A DNA stretch of 14,588 nucleotides from JANXVY01 sp040080145 (GCA_040080145.1 JBEBJA010000236.1:1-14588), one strand, 5' to 3'; positions 8,048 to 14,588 are shown, counted from the stretch's first letter. The notes: generated by a model from the sequence alone, not told the origin. Translations and numbers: made by a program.

Positions 8048-8063
8048 GACAGGGGACGACCAC

Positions 8064-8516
8064 ATGCTGATCCGGCCTTCTCTCGACGTCCCGGCAGTGT
8101 TGCGGCGCTCGCTTGAGGCCTTCCGGGCCTGCGACCCGGTGACTCTGGCCGAGGCCTTCACCCACGACGCCTCGCTTGTGACCCAAGTCGACTCCAAGCT
8201 CGCCCGCCGCCTCGGCCTGACCGATCTGAAAGGTGGTGGCCCGCTTCAGGCGCAAGGCGCTATCCAGATCATGCAATTCTACGCCCTGGAATTCGCGACC
8301 TTCGACGTCACCCATTTCGAAGTGCGCGACACCTTGATCGTCGGCCGCGATGTGGCCGCAACCTGCGAATGGGGCATGAAGATCCGCGACGGCGGTCCCT
8401 CATTCTACGGCCGCTGCCACAACATCTGGACCATGGACGCCAGCGGCCGCAAAATCATCGACGCCCGCAACCTCTGCAAAATCATCAGCCCCGACGGCGA
8501 GTTCAAAATCAACTAG
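8064..8516 (+). CDS. NTF2/SnoaL-like fold protein
   Basis: The 150-residue protein has the size and pattern of the nuclear transport factor 2-like (SnoaL/ketosteroid isomerase-type) superfamily: an N-terminal helix pair (VLRRSLEAFRACD, LAEAFTHDASLV), then alternating strands rich in aromatic residues (FDVTHFEVRDTLIVG, AATCEWGMKIR, YGRCHNIWTMD, KIIDARNLCKI). No catalytic site can be assigned by eye, and the substrate is unknown. The start at 8064 is chosen because AGGGGA lies 7 nt upstream. The frame stays open up to an ATG at 7893, but that stretch has no ribosome binding site and reads like translated non-coding DNA. The gene stands alone, downstream of tRNA-Ala and convergent with the ABC exporter. 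There is no signal peptide, so it is cytoplasmic. Confidence 0.75.
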   Translation: MLIRPSLDVPAVLRRSLEAFRACDPVTLAEAFTHDASLVTQVDSKLARRLGLTDLKGGGPLQAQGAIQIMQFYALEFATFDVTHFEVRDTLIVGRDVAATCEWGMKIRDGGPSFYGRCHNIWTMDASGRKIIDARNLCKIISPDGEFKIN

Positions 8517-8517
8517 A

Positions 8518-8585
8518 GTGCTTCCGGAAAAGCATGCCCCCGCGAAGGCGGGGGTGGGAACCGGTTTTCCGATAAGAAGCACGAC
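8518..8585. repeat. Extended palindrome with a REP hairpin nested in its loop
   Basis: The outer arms GTGCTTCCGGAAAA (left) and TTTTCCG...AAGCAC (right, with a 5-nt bulge) enclose a perfect inner hairpin CCCCCGC-GAAG-GCGGGGG. The string GGGAACCGGTTTTCCGA with flanking AAACAAAGA matches, from memory, a family of intergenic repeats widespread in Hyphomicrobiales. It lies between converging genes and could fold as RNA in either transcript. Confidence 0.75.
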
Positions 8586-8596
8586 CAAACAAAGAC

Positions 8597-8639
8597 TTAG
8601 GGTCCGTCTTTGATTCCATCAAAGTCGGACGGACCCTAA
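8597..8639. repeat. Second stem-loop of the intergenic element, overlapping the permease stop
   Basis: The arms TTAGGGTCCGTC (8597-8608) and GACGGACCCTAA (8628-8639) are perfectly complementary over 12 bp. Inside, TTTGAT/ATCAAA pairs with a TCC loop, leaving a 4-nt GTCG bulge. The right arm includes the permease stop codon. It may end or protect the ABC operon mRNA. There is no T-run. Confidence 0.75.
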
Positions 8640-9397
8640 CTTCGCAGCCGGTATCCGGTCTTGAATATCCACCATATCGCGATCATGCACGCGCCCAAAA
8701 ACGCGAGCGTGATGCCCAGGCTCACCCCCACCCCGACATCCGACAGCTCAAAGAAGCTCCAGCGAAACCCGCTGATGAGATAAACCACCGGATTGAACAG
8801 CGACACCGTCTGCCAGAATGGCGGCAGCATCTGGATTGAATAAAACGTCCCGCCCAGAAACGTCAGCGGCGTGATGACCAGCAGCGGAATGAGCTGCAGT
8901 TTCTCAAACCCGTCCGCCCAAAGCCCGATCAAAAACCCGAACAAGCTGAACGCCACGCACGTCAGCACCAGAAACGTCATCATCCACACCGGATGCGCGA
9001 CCTGCAGCGGCACGAACAAACTCGCCGTGGCAAGTATGATCAACCCCAGGACCACCGACTTACTCGCCGCCGCCCCCACATACCCGAGCACCATCTCGAA
9101 CGGCGAGACCGGTGCCGAAAGCAGCTCGTAAATCGTCCCCGTAAATCGCGGAAAATAAATCCCAAACGATGCGTTCGCGATGCTCTGCGTCAGCAACGAC
9201 AGCATAATCAACCCCGGCACGATGAACGCACCATACGGCACACCGTCCACCTCCGGAATCCGCGATCCAATTGCCGACCCGAACACCACGAAATACAGCG
9301 CCGTCGACAACACCGGCGACACGATGGACTGCATCAGCGTCCGCCGTGCCCGGTTCATCTCGAAGCTGTAGATCGCCCAAACCCCATGGAGGTTCAT
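8636..9397 (-). CDS. ABC-2 type transporter permease (YadH-like)
   Basis: This is the membrane subunit of a two-component ABC exporter; the substrate is unknown. The protein is 253 residues with about six hydrophobic segments (roughly 23-44, 56-79, 102-129, 136-160, 168-187, 222-245). The motif SAPVSPFEMVLGYVGAA and the C-terminal FNPVVYLISGFRW are typical of the ABC2_membrane family that includes YadH. The ATG overlaps the stop codon of the ATPase gene by 4 nt (ATGA, 9394-9397), which indicates translational coupling and a joint complex. AAGAGA about 4 nt upstream may act as a weak ribosome binding site. Drug, polysaccharide or lipid export are all possible for this family, and context does not decide between them. 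Confidence 0.92.
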   Translation of the reverse strand: MNLHGVWAIYSFEMNRARRTLMQSIVSPVLSTALYFVVFGSAIGSRIPEVDGVPYGAFIVPGLIMLSLLTQSIANASFGIYFPRFTGTIYELLSAPVSPFEMVLGYVGAAASKSVVLGLIILATASLFVPLQVAHPVWMMTFLVLTCVAFSLFGFLIGLWADGFEKLQLIPLLVITPLTFLGGTFYSIQMLPPFWQTVSLFNPVVYLISGFRWSFFELSDVGVGVSLGITLAFLGACMIAIWWIFKTGYRLRS

Positions 9398-10341
9398 TTG
9401 GTCTCTTTCACCAGTGTGCGGGGTTGAGACACGAGATCAACGAAAATATCCTCAAGCGAACTCTGGCTCGTCGTCAGATCGCGGAACGTAATTCCCGCCG
9501 CCCGCATCTCGTTGAGCAACAAGGTGATCCCCGTCCGCTCTGCCTGCGTGTCATAGGTATAAACGAGCTTCATCCCGTCTCCCTCAAGCGCCAGATTGTG
9601 CGACGACAACCCGTCCGGCACCGCATTGAGCTTGTGGTGCAGATCCAGCACCAGCTTCTTCTTGCCGAGCTTGCGCATCAGCTCATCCTTGTCCTCGACG
9701 AGGATCAACTCCCCCTTGGCGATAACACCGACCCGGTCGGCCATCTCCTCGGCTTCTTCGATGTAGTGCGTCGTCAGAATGATCGTCACGCCGGTGGCCC
9801 GCAGCCCGCGCACCACCGCCCACATATCCTTGCGCAGCGCCACATCGACACCCGCCGTCGGCTCATCCAGAAACAAGATCGTGGGTTCATGCGACAGCGC
9901 CTTCGCGATCAGCACCCGCCGCTTCATGCCGCCCGATAGCGTCATGATCTTGCTGTCCTTTTTGTCCCACAACGACAGCTCGCGCAGAACCTTCTCGATA
10001 TGCGCCGGGTTCGCAGGCTTCCCAAACAAGCCCCGGCTAAAGCTCACCGTGTTCCAGACCGTCTCGAACATGTCGGTCGACAATTCCTGCGGCACGAGCC
10101 CAATCATCGACCGCACCGCGCGAAAATCGGTCGCGATATCGCGCCCATCGACGCGGACCTCGCCGCCGCTCCGGTTCACGATCCCGCACACGATATTGAT
10201 AAGCGTGGTTTTCCCCGCCCCGTTCGGCCCCAGCAGCGCGAAAATCTCCCCGCGCGCGATGTCGAGATCAACGCTCTTCAAGGCTTGAAAGCCGGAAGCA
10301 TACGTCTTGGACAGCTTGGAAACCGAAACAATAGAGGTCAT
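9394..10341 (-). CDS. ABC transporter ATP-binding protein (YadG-like)
   Basis: This is the 315-residue ATPase that powers the permease encoded next to it. Motifs are Walker A GPNGAGKT (38-45), Q-loop Gln85, signature LSGGMKRR (from 135), Walker B ILFLDEPTAGVD (Asp159, Glu160) and switch His192. Beyond about residue 220 is a C-terminal extension of about 95 residues, usual in ATPases paired with ABC-2 permeases and ending in SSLEDIFVDLV. The ATG at 10341 is the only plausible start, since the ATPase fold begins at once (VSVSKLSKTY). No properly spaced Shine-Dalgarno exists. A strong promoter-like TTGATA-N17-TATAAC ends 5 nt before the ATG, so the mRNA is probably leaderless. Confidence 0.94.
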   Translation of the reverse strand: MTSIVSVSKLSKTYASGFQALKSVDLDIARGEIFALLGPNGAGKTTLINIVCGIVNRSGGEVRVDGRDIATDFRAVRSMIGLVPQELSTDMFETVWNTVSFSRGLFGKPANPAHIEKVLRELSLWDKKDSKIMTLSGGMKRRVLIAKALSHEPTILFLDEPTAGVDVALRKDMWAVVRGLRATGVTIILTTHYIEEAEEMADRVGVIAKGELILVEDKDELMRKLGKKKLVLDLHHKLNAVPDGLSSHNLALEGDGMKLVYTYDTQAERTGITLLLNEMRAAGITFRDLTTSQSSLEDIFVDLVSQPRTLVKETK

Positions 10342-10346
10342 GCCCT

Positions 10347-10375
10347 GTTATAGGTACGACCCCGAAACCTATCAA
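10347..10375 (-). promoter_or_regulatory. Sigma70-like promoter of the ABC exporter operon
   Basis: On the minus strand TTGATA (10370-10375) and TATAAC (10347-10352) are separated by exactly 17 nt, five of six matches each to TTGACA and TATAAT. The -10 ends 5 nt before the ATPase start codon, so the first transcribed base would fall at or within 1-3 nt of the A of ATG. It is the best promoter match I found in the window. Confidence 0.65.
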
Positions 10376-10522
10376 CTGCAAAACTTCCGAACTACCGAAA
10401 CAACACCACTCCTCTCACTGCATCTATTCCCCGCCATCCCGGCGCGAACCGAACCCAGTCAACGATCAACTTGCGGACAATCCAAGAATCCAACGCCCGG
10501 TAACCTTCTGTTTGCCCTTCCG

Positions 10523-10542
10523 CGCGATACTGAACGCGATAC
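10523..10542. repeat. Short direct repeat upstream of the four-cysteine gene
   Basis: CGCGATAC occurs at 10523-10530 and again at 10535-10542, a 12-bp period. It could be a binding site for a regulator of the downstream gene, or chance. Confidence 0.25.
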
Positions 10543-10577
10543 AGAAATCATCAATGTTCCCTAAGAGAGTTGTTCCC

Positions 10578-10835
10578 ATGCGTCGCGTTGTATCCGTCAT
10601 CGTCCCGCTTATGATCCTGGCCGTCGTCACCAACCACAATCTCGTCCGCCAGCCGATCAAGTCCTATGACCTGATCGCCTATTCCTGTGAAACCTGCGAC
10701 CGCCAGCTTCTCAATAAAAGCGTTGCCTTCGAAGACTGCCAGAAAGCCGCCTACGCCATGAACGACGGCTCTGACGTGTTTCTTTCAATTCATCCGCGCA
10801 ACACCCGGAAATTCGAGTGCCGCCCGGCGCAATAA
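10578..10835 (+). CDS. Small membrane-anchored or exported protein with four cysteines
   Basis: An 85-residue hypothetical protein, not recognised. Residues 3-18 are a hydrophobic segment after two arginines, acting as a signal peptide or membrane anchor that leaves the rest in the periplasm. Four cysteines (37, 40, 54, 81) include a C-x2-C, which suggests two disulfides or a metal site. Codon use resembles the neighbours. The ATG at 10578 is preferred because the hydrophobic segment then begins at once and AAGAGAG lies about 8 nt upstream. ATG at 10554 or 10512 would add hydrophilic residues. It stands alone between the divergent ABC operon and the convergent ybgC. Confidence 0.6.
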   Translation: MRRVVSVIVPLMILAVVTNHNLVRQPIKSYDLIAYSCETCDRQLLNKSVAFEDCQKAAYAMNDGSDVFLSIHPRNTRKFECRPAQ

Positions 10836-10910
10836 TCCGCGCTCGATATCGGCAGCCGCAGACTTAACGTGCTCGGGCGAGTGCGACCCATAAAATTTTC
10901 CGCGCCCCGC

Positions 10911-11375
10911 CTACGGCGCCATCGACGTCCTGATCGCATCGCTGAGCCGCAGCGGCTTGCCCGACACCGACACCAGAACCACCGTCACATCCGCCTCGCA
11001 CAATCGCACGCCCTCGCGATGCACCTGCTGATTGAGCGTCACGCTTGCCCCACCCAGATCCGTGACGGTCGTAATCACTTCCAGCACGTCGTCCATCTTG
11101 GCAGGACGTGCAAAATCAAACGACATCCGCCGCACCACGAACGCTGCCGGCTCGTGATTGTCGCTGCCATCGATCAGCCGCCTTGCGTCCGTCCCAAGCA
11201 ACCGCAAAAAATCCGTCCGCCCCCGCTCGCACCACCGCACGTAACTCGCATGATAGGCAACGCCGCCCGCGTCCGTATCCTCAAAATACACCCGAACCGG
11301 CGACCGGTGCCGCCGTTGCCCGTCGGCGACCTCAAGCCGCCCGGCCAAATCTGGCCAATCTGATTGTCCCGTCAT
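10911..11375 (-). CDS. ybgC: YbgC family acyl-CoA thioesterase
   Basis: This hotdog-fold thioesterase is normally linked with the Tol-Pal envelope system and phospholipid metabolism. At 154 residues it shows the family hallmark VRVYFEDTDAGGVAYHASYVRWCERGRTDFL, given here by its key residues: Asp35 as the likely catalytic acid, then Gly38, Tyr41 and His42. The start at 11375 is chosen because its ATG overlaps the TGA of the upstream phosphoesterase (ATGA, 11372-11375), and the hotdog fold then begins near residue 25. The open frame extends to 11450 but would overlap the neighbour. In many alphaproteobacteria tolQ follows ybgC at once. Here a convergent small gene follows, so ybgC is separated from the tol genes. 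Confidence 0.92.
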   Translation of the reverse strand: MTGQSDWPDLAGRLEVADGQRRHRSPVRVYFEDTDAGGVAYHASYVRWCERGRTDFLRLLGTDARRLIDGSDNHEPAAFVVRRMSFDFARPAKMDDVLEVITTVTDLGGASVTLNQQVHREGVRLCEADVTVVLVSVSGKPLRLSDAIRTSMAP

Positions 11376-12307
11376 GCGGCGTCCATATCCCCAAATTCGA
11401 TGATCACAATCTCCGGCACCGCGCCAAACCGCACCGGCAGCAGCGAACACCCAAGCCCGCCCGACACGATCAGGTTCCGCTCGCCTTCGGGAAACCGCTC
11501 CGTCCCCCGCTCAACGAAATGCCCATACGCATACTGTTCGCGCCGGCCCGTCGGCGTAAACGGAATTTTCCCGAATACCCGGATCTGTCCGCCGTGAGTA
11601 TGTCCCGAAATTGTCAGCGCGACCCTTGGCGGCACGCGCGGAAAGATGTCCGGCTCATGCGCCATCAATATAACCGGCGCGCCGTCCGTGACCTGTGCAA
11701 GCGTGCCCTTGAGATCGTCGACGCCCGTGCTGAACAGCCCCTTGGAACCCCGCCTCAGAAACGCATACTGATCCCCAAGCCCGGCAATCCAGAACCCGTG
11801 CCCGTCCTTCGACAGCCGCACGGCATCGTTTTCATAAACCTGGATCGCGACCGACGACAGCGCCACATGCGCCTCGGTCGGCCCATGCCCGCGCCGCTGG
11901 GCAACCTTATCGTCCCACCAATCGTGATTGCCAAGCACCGCATGCACCCCGAGCGGAGCGGTCAACCCGGCCAGCGCCAGCGCCCATTCCGCCGACGGTA
12001 CCCGGCCCGAAATCCACTTGTGCGCAACGACATAATCGCCCAGTAACAGTGTCGCGTCCGGGGCCAACGCATTGGTGCGCGCCACGATCGACCGGATACG
12101 CCCCACACCCATCCACGGCTCGCAGGCATGAATATCGGCGAGCACGGCCAGCTTCAGCCGCAAGCCCTTGGGCCATCCCGGCGGCGTCAGGCGGTAGTGC
12201 GTTTCGATCAGCCGGAACGGTTCAAGTCCGAACGCATATCCGCTCAGACCAGCCCCGCCGGCAACAAACGCCCCCAGACCCTTGAGCAACGCACGCCGCG
12301 TAATCAC
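11372..12307 (-). CDS. Tat-exported metallophosphoesterase, copy 2 (GTG start)
   Basis: This calcineurin-like phosphoesterase of 311 residues is of the YkuE/YaeI type. The dinuclear metal motifs are complete: ADIHACEP (Asp58, His60), LLLGDY (Asp91), GNHD (126-129), HEPD (His217) and GHTHGG (235-240). The N-terminus reads MITRRALLKG followed by a hydrophobic stretch, a twin-arginine signal in which the usual Phe is Leu. The GTG start overlaps the TGA of copy 1 (GTGA, 12304-12307). It places the RR motif exactly as in copy 1. The longer frame to 12385 would run into copy 1. Relative to copy 1 it carries a short insertion before the LIVSGGLGCS motif. The family acts on phosphodiesters such as lipid A precursors or phospholipids, but the substrate cannot be told here. 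Confidence 0.9.
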   Translation of the reverse strand: MITRRALLKGLGAFVAGGAGLSGYAFGLEPFRLIETHYRLTPPGWPKGLRLKLAVLADIHACEPWMGVGRIRSIVARTNALAPDATLLLGDYVVAHKWISGRVPSAEWALALAGLTAPLGVHAVLGNHDWWDDKVAQRRGHGPTEAHVALSSVAIQVYENDAVRLSKDGHGFWIAGLGDQYAFLRRGSKGLFSTGVDDLKGTLAQVTDGAPVILMAHEPDIFPRVPPRVALTISGHTHGGQIRVFGKIPFTPTGRREQYAYGHFVERGTERFPEGERNLIVSGGLGCSLLPVRFGAVPEIVIIEFGDMDAA

Positions 12308-13236
12308 GAGACTGCGGCCTCGCTGCCAAGTTCGATCAGCGCAATCTCGGGCGGCCGCCCGAAGCGGATCGGCATGCCGCTGCACCCAAGCCCGCCCGAC
12401 ACGATGATGCTGCGGTTGTCCTCGACCACATGCCCATACACATACCGCCGCCCATATCGCGACGGCACCACCGGTGCATACCCGGCAAACGTAATCTGCC
12501 CGCCGTGCGTATGCCCCGAAACCGTCAACGCAACCCGGTCTGGAACCTTCGGGAAAATATCTGGCTCATGCGCCATCAGCACGACCGGCGCATCATCGGT
12601 GACCTGCGCGAGCGTGCCGGCGAGATCATCCACACCCTCATATTGGCGCACCATACGCGGATGCTTTTTCAGTCCGCGCGGCCAGAACGCCCACTGATCG
12701 CCAAGCCCGGCAATCCAGAACGGCATCCCGTCCTTCACCAGCCGCACCGCTTGATTCTGATAAACCGGGATCCCGGCAGCCTCCAGCGCCACCGCCGCCG
12801 GAACCGGACCGCCACGGCGCGCCTGAACGGCGACATCGTGCCACCAGTCATGATTGCCAAGCACCGCATGCACGCCCAGTCGCGCGCGCAGTCCGCCAAG
12901 CGCGCCGGCCCAAACCGAAGCCTCGACCGGCTTTGAAAGCCGCGACAGTTTGTAGCCTGCCTCATAGTCGCCCAGCAGCAGGGTCACATCCGGTGCCAGC
13001 GAATTCGTTCGCGCCACAATTTGCCGGATGCGCGCTTCCCCCATCCACGGCTCGCACGCATGCAGGTCGGCAAGCACCGCACACCGCAGCTTCAACCCTT
13101 TGGGCCAATTCGGCGGCGTAAACGCATAGCGTGTAACATTCAAACGCCACGGCTCCGCCACGGCATAACCGCCAAGCGTCACCGTACCGGCCGAAAACGC
13201 CAGCACGCCCTTCAGAAATGTCCGCCGCGAAATCAA
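12304..13236 (-). CDS. Tat-exported metallophosphoesterase, copy 1 (TTG start)
   Basis: The 310-residue paralogue of the next gene shares long blocks, such as HACEPWMG, VLGNHDWW, MAHEPDIFP, SGHTHGGQI and VSGGLGCS. Metal ligands are present: Asp57, His59, Asp90, GNHD (127-130), His223 and GHTHGG (241-246). The signal MISRRTFLKG fits the Tat consensus (S-R-R-x-F-L-K), followed by a hydrophobic segment to about residue 27. I choose TTG at 13236 because GAGGGA lies 5 nt upstream and because its paralogue starts at the same offset with GTG. The frame stays open to an ATG at 13356, but that stretch crosses a REP palindrome (13301-13318) and would bury the Tat motif 40 residues inside. It is first in the three-gene chain that ends in ybgC. 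Confidence 0.88.
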   Translation of the reverse strand: MISRRTFLKGVLAFSAGTVTLGGYAVAEPWRLNVTRYAFTPPNWPKGLKLRCAVLADLHACEPWMGEARIRQIVARTNSLAPDVTLLLGDYEAGYKLSRLSKPVEASVWAGALGGLRARLGVHAVLGNHDWWHDVAVQARRGGPVPAAVALEAAGIPVYQNQAVRLVKDGMPFWIAGLGDQWAFWPRGLKKHPRMVRQYEGVDDLAGTLAQVTDDAPVVLMAHEPDIFPKVPDRVALTVSGHTHGGQITFAGYAPVVPSRYGRRYVYGHVVEDNRSIIVSGGLGCSGMPIRFGRPPEIALIELGSEAAVS

Positions 13237-13296
13237 GTCATTCCCTCGATAATCAACGCCCGGTGTCCGCCACCAGACAGTGTCATCCATTACTTC

Positions 13297-13325
13297 GTCA
13301 TGGCCGCGAAGGCGGCCACCCACGA
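13297..13325. repeat. REP-like palindrome upstream of the phosphoesterase operon
   Basis: TGGCCGC (13301-13307) and GCGGCCA (13312-13318) form a perfect 7-bp stem around GAAG, the same GCGAAGGC core as the inner hairpin near 8537. It sits in the 203-nt gap between ruvB and the phosphoesterases. The rest of the gap shows no gene and no convincing promoter. Confidence 0.7.
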
Positions 13326-13439
13326 CAAGGTCGATTGGGCCGAAGCGCTTCCACATACCTCAGACTGCAACCCGAGCCACCGGGTTCGTAGAGTGATCCC
13401 TAGTTGTGAAATTACCAAGGCATTAGGAATCGAAAGGTC

Positions 13440-14513
13440 TTAACGATCCGTTGGTTCGCTGCCATCCGTTTCGTCAAACAGCGGAAACTGTGCACCGCCA
13501 CTCGACCGCGACGGCCCCGACAACCCCAGATGCCGCCATGCCTTCAACGTCAAAACCCGCCCGCGCGGCGTCCGTCCGATGAATCCTTGTTGCAACAGAT
13601 ACGGCTCGACGATTTCTTCCAGAGCATCCCGCGGCTCCGACAGCGCCGCCGCCATTGTCTCGATGCCGACCGGCCCGCCTTCATAGTTCTTGGCAATGCA
13701 CGTCAGATACCTATGGTCGAGCGCATCCAGCCCCTCGTTGTCCACTTCCAGCATCCGCAGCGCCTTATCGGCAACCTCGGCGTTAATCCAGTCTGCCCCC
13801 GCAACCGCCGCAAAGTCTCTGACCCGCCGCAGCAACCGCCCAGCGATTCGCGGCGTCCCACGCGCGCGCCGTGCGATCTCGCGCGCGCCATCCGCTTTCA
13901 TCGGCGCACCCAGCACACGCGCCCCGCGCGTCACCACCATCTCAAGTTCTTCCGTCGTGTAGAAGTTGAGCCGGATCGGAATCCCAAACCGGTCCCGCAG
14001 CGGCGTCGTCAGCAATCCCGACCGCGTCGTCGCTCCCACCAGCGTAAACTTCGCCAGATCAATCTTCACCGACCGAGCCGCAGGCCCCTCGCCGATGATG
14101 AGATCAAGCTGATAATCCTCCATCGCCGGATAGAGGATTTCCTCAACCGCTGGATTGAGCCGGTGAATTTCGTCGATGAACAGCACGTCCCGATCTTCGA
14201 GATTTGTCAGCAGCGCGGCGAGATCGCCAGCCTTGGCAATCACCGGCCCCGACGTCGACCGGAACCCGACGCCCAGCTCCTTCGCCATGATCTGTGCCAG
14301 CGTCGTCTTGCCCAAGCCCGGTGGCCCGGCAAACAGCACATGATCCAGTGCATCCCCGCGCGTCTTTGCCGCCTGAATGAACACGCGCAAATTCGCCCGC
14401 GCCTGCTCCTGCCCGATGAACTCATCAAGCGATTGCGGACGGATCGACGATTCCAGCGCATCCTGCTCGCGCTTTGCCCCAGAGACGAGGCGATTGTCAT
14501 TCGGTTCGGTCAT
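13440..14513 (-). CDS. ruvB: Holliday junction branch migration ATPase RuvB
   Basis: RuvB is the hexameric motor of the RuvAB complex, which moves Holliday junctions during recombination. At 357 residues it is normal length. Walker A GPPGLGKTT is at 63-71, Walker B LFIDEIHRL has Asp114 and Glu115, sensor 1 GATTRSG is near 160-166, and RDRFG with the arginine finger is at 173-177. The C-terminal winged helix includes the conserved GGPVGIETMAAAL and PYLLQQGFIGRTPRGR. The start at 14513 is chosen because MTEPNDNRLVSG is a typical RuvB N-terminus and a purine-rich GGGGGAAG lies about 6 nt upstream. A frame open to 14570 only adds the translation of a repeat. ruvA would be expected just beyond the window. 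Confidence 0.97.
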   Translation of the reverse strand: MTEPNDNRLVSGAKREQDALESSIRPQSLDEFIGQEQARANLRVFIQAAKTRGDALDHVLFAGPPGLGKTTLAQIMAKELGVGFRSTSGPVIAKAGDLAALLTNLEDRDVLFIDEIHRLNPAVEEILYPAMEDYQLDLIIGEGPAARSVKIDLAKFTLVGATTRSGLLTTPLRDRFGIPIRLNFYTTEELEMVVTRGARVLGAPMKADGAREIARRARGTPRIAGRLLRRVRDFAAVAGADWINAEVADKALRMLEVDNEGLDALDHRYLTCIAKNYEGGPVGIETMAAALSEPRDALEEIVEPYLLQQGFIGRTPRGRVLTLKAWRHLGLSGPSRSSGGAQFPLFDETDGSEPTDR

Positions 14514-14523
14514 CTCTACTTCC

Positions 14524-14544
14524 CCCTCCCCCTTGCGGGGAGGG
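14524..14544. repeat. G/C-rich palindrome upstream of ruvB
   Basis: CCCTCCCC (14524-14531) and GGGGAGGG (14537-14544) form a perfect 8-bp stem with a CTTGC loop, followed by a G-rich tract to about 14557. This is a known alphaproteobacterial intergenic repeat, often mis-translated as NPHPNPPxKGEGE. It lies 11 nt upstream of the ruvB start. Confidence 0.7.
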
Positions 14545-14588
14545 TTGGGGTGGGGGTTGCGCGGCGGCATCGCCAGCCTGTCACCCCT

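Noticed and set aside
7893..8063. Longer N-terminus for the NTF2-like protein
   Set aside because: There is no ribosome binding site at 7893, the extra 57 residues do not resemble the family, and AGGGGA precedes the ATG at 8064.

Overview
The window reads as ordinary chromosome of a high-GC alphaproteobacterium, most likely of the order Hyphomicrobiales (Rhizobiales). The reasons are the addB-addA-trxA order, a ruvB/ybgC neighbourhood, and intergenic palindromes of the type common in that order. The genus cannot be fixed from the sequence. No integrase, transposase, phage gene or CRISPR array is visible.

Region 1 (1-5546, plus strand) is a DNA-repair block. It holds the C-terminal half of AddB, a full-length AddA that starts directly after the AddB stop, and a canonical thioredoxin closed by a strong intrinsic terminator. 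AddA and AddB together form the helicase-nuclease that resects double-strand breaks for RecA loading. AddA carries a 15-bp tandem repeat near its N-terminus.

Region 2 (5631-7530, minus strand) holds RNase D with all DEDDy residues. It is followed by a small exported protein with three regular four-cysteine repeats resembling the GLG1/Cys_rich_FGFR repeat. An RNA hairpin sits just before that gene's ribosome binding site. Region 3 (7774-8516, plus strand) has tRNA-Ala(GGC) and a single NTF2/SnoaL-like protein. Region 4 (8597-10341, minus strand) is a two-gene ABC-2 exporter of the YadG/YadH type. A good sigma70-like promoter abuts the first ATG, which suggests a leaderless mRNA. A composite palindromic element fills the gap between regions 3 and 4.

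Region 5 (10578-14588) starts with a small plus-strand membrane-anchored protein with four cysteines. The rest is on the minus strand: ruvB, two tandem Tat-exported metallophosphoesterases, and the YbgC thioesterase. The last three genes are chained by 4-nt GTGA and ATGA overlaps. In many alphaproteobacteria ybgC lies between ruvB and tolQ. Here two phosphoesterases sit between ruvB and ybgC, and no tolQ follows.

I see no obviously novel defence or mobile system. The best candidates for a second look are the tandem phosphoesterase insertion in the ruv/ybgC locus, the Cys-rich repeat protein, the leaderless ABC promoter, the AddA repeat and the nested palindromic element.
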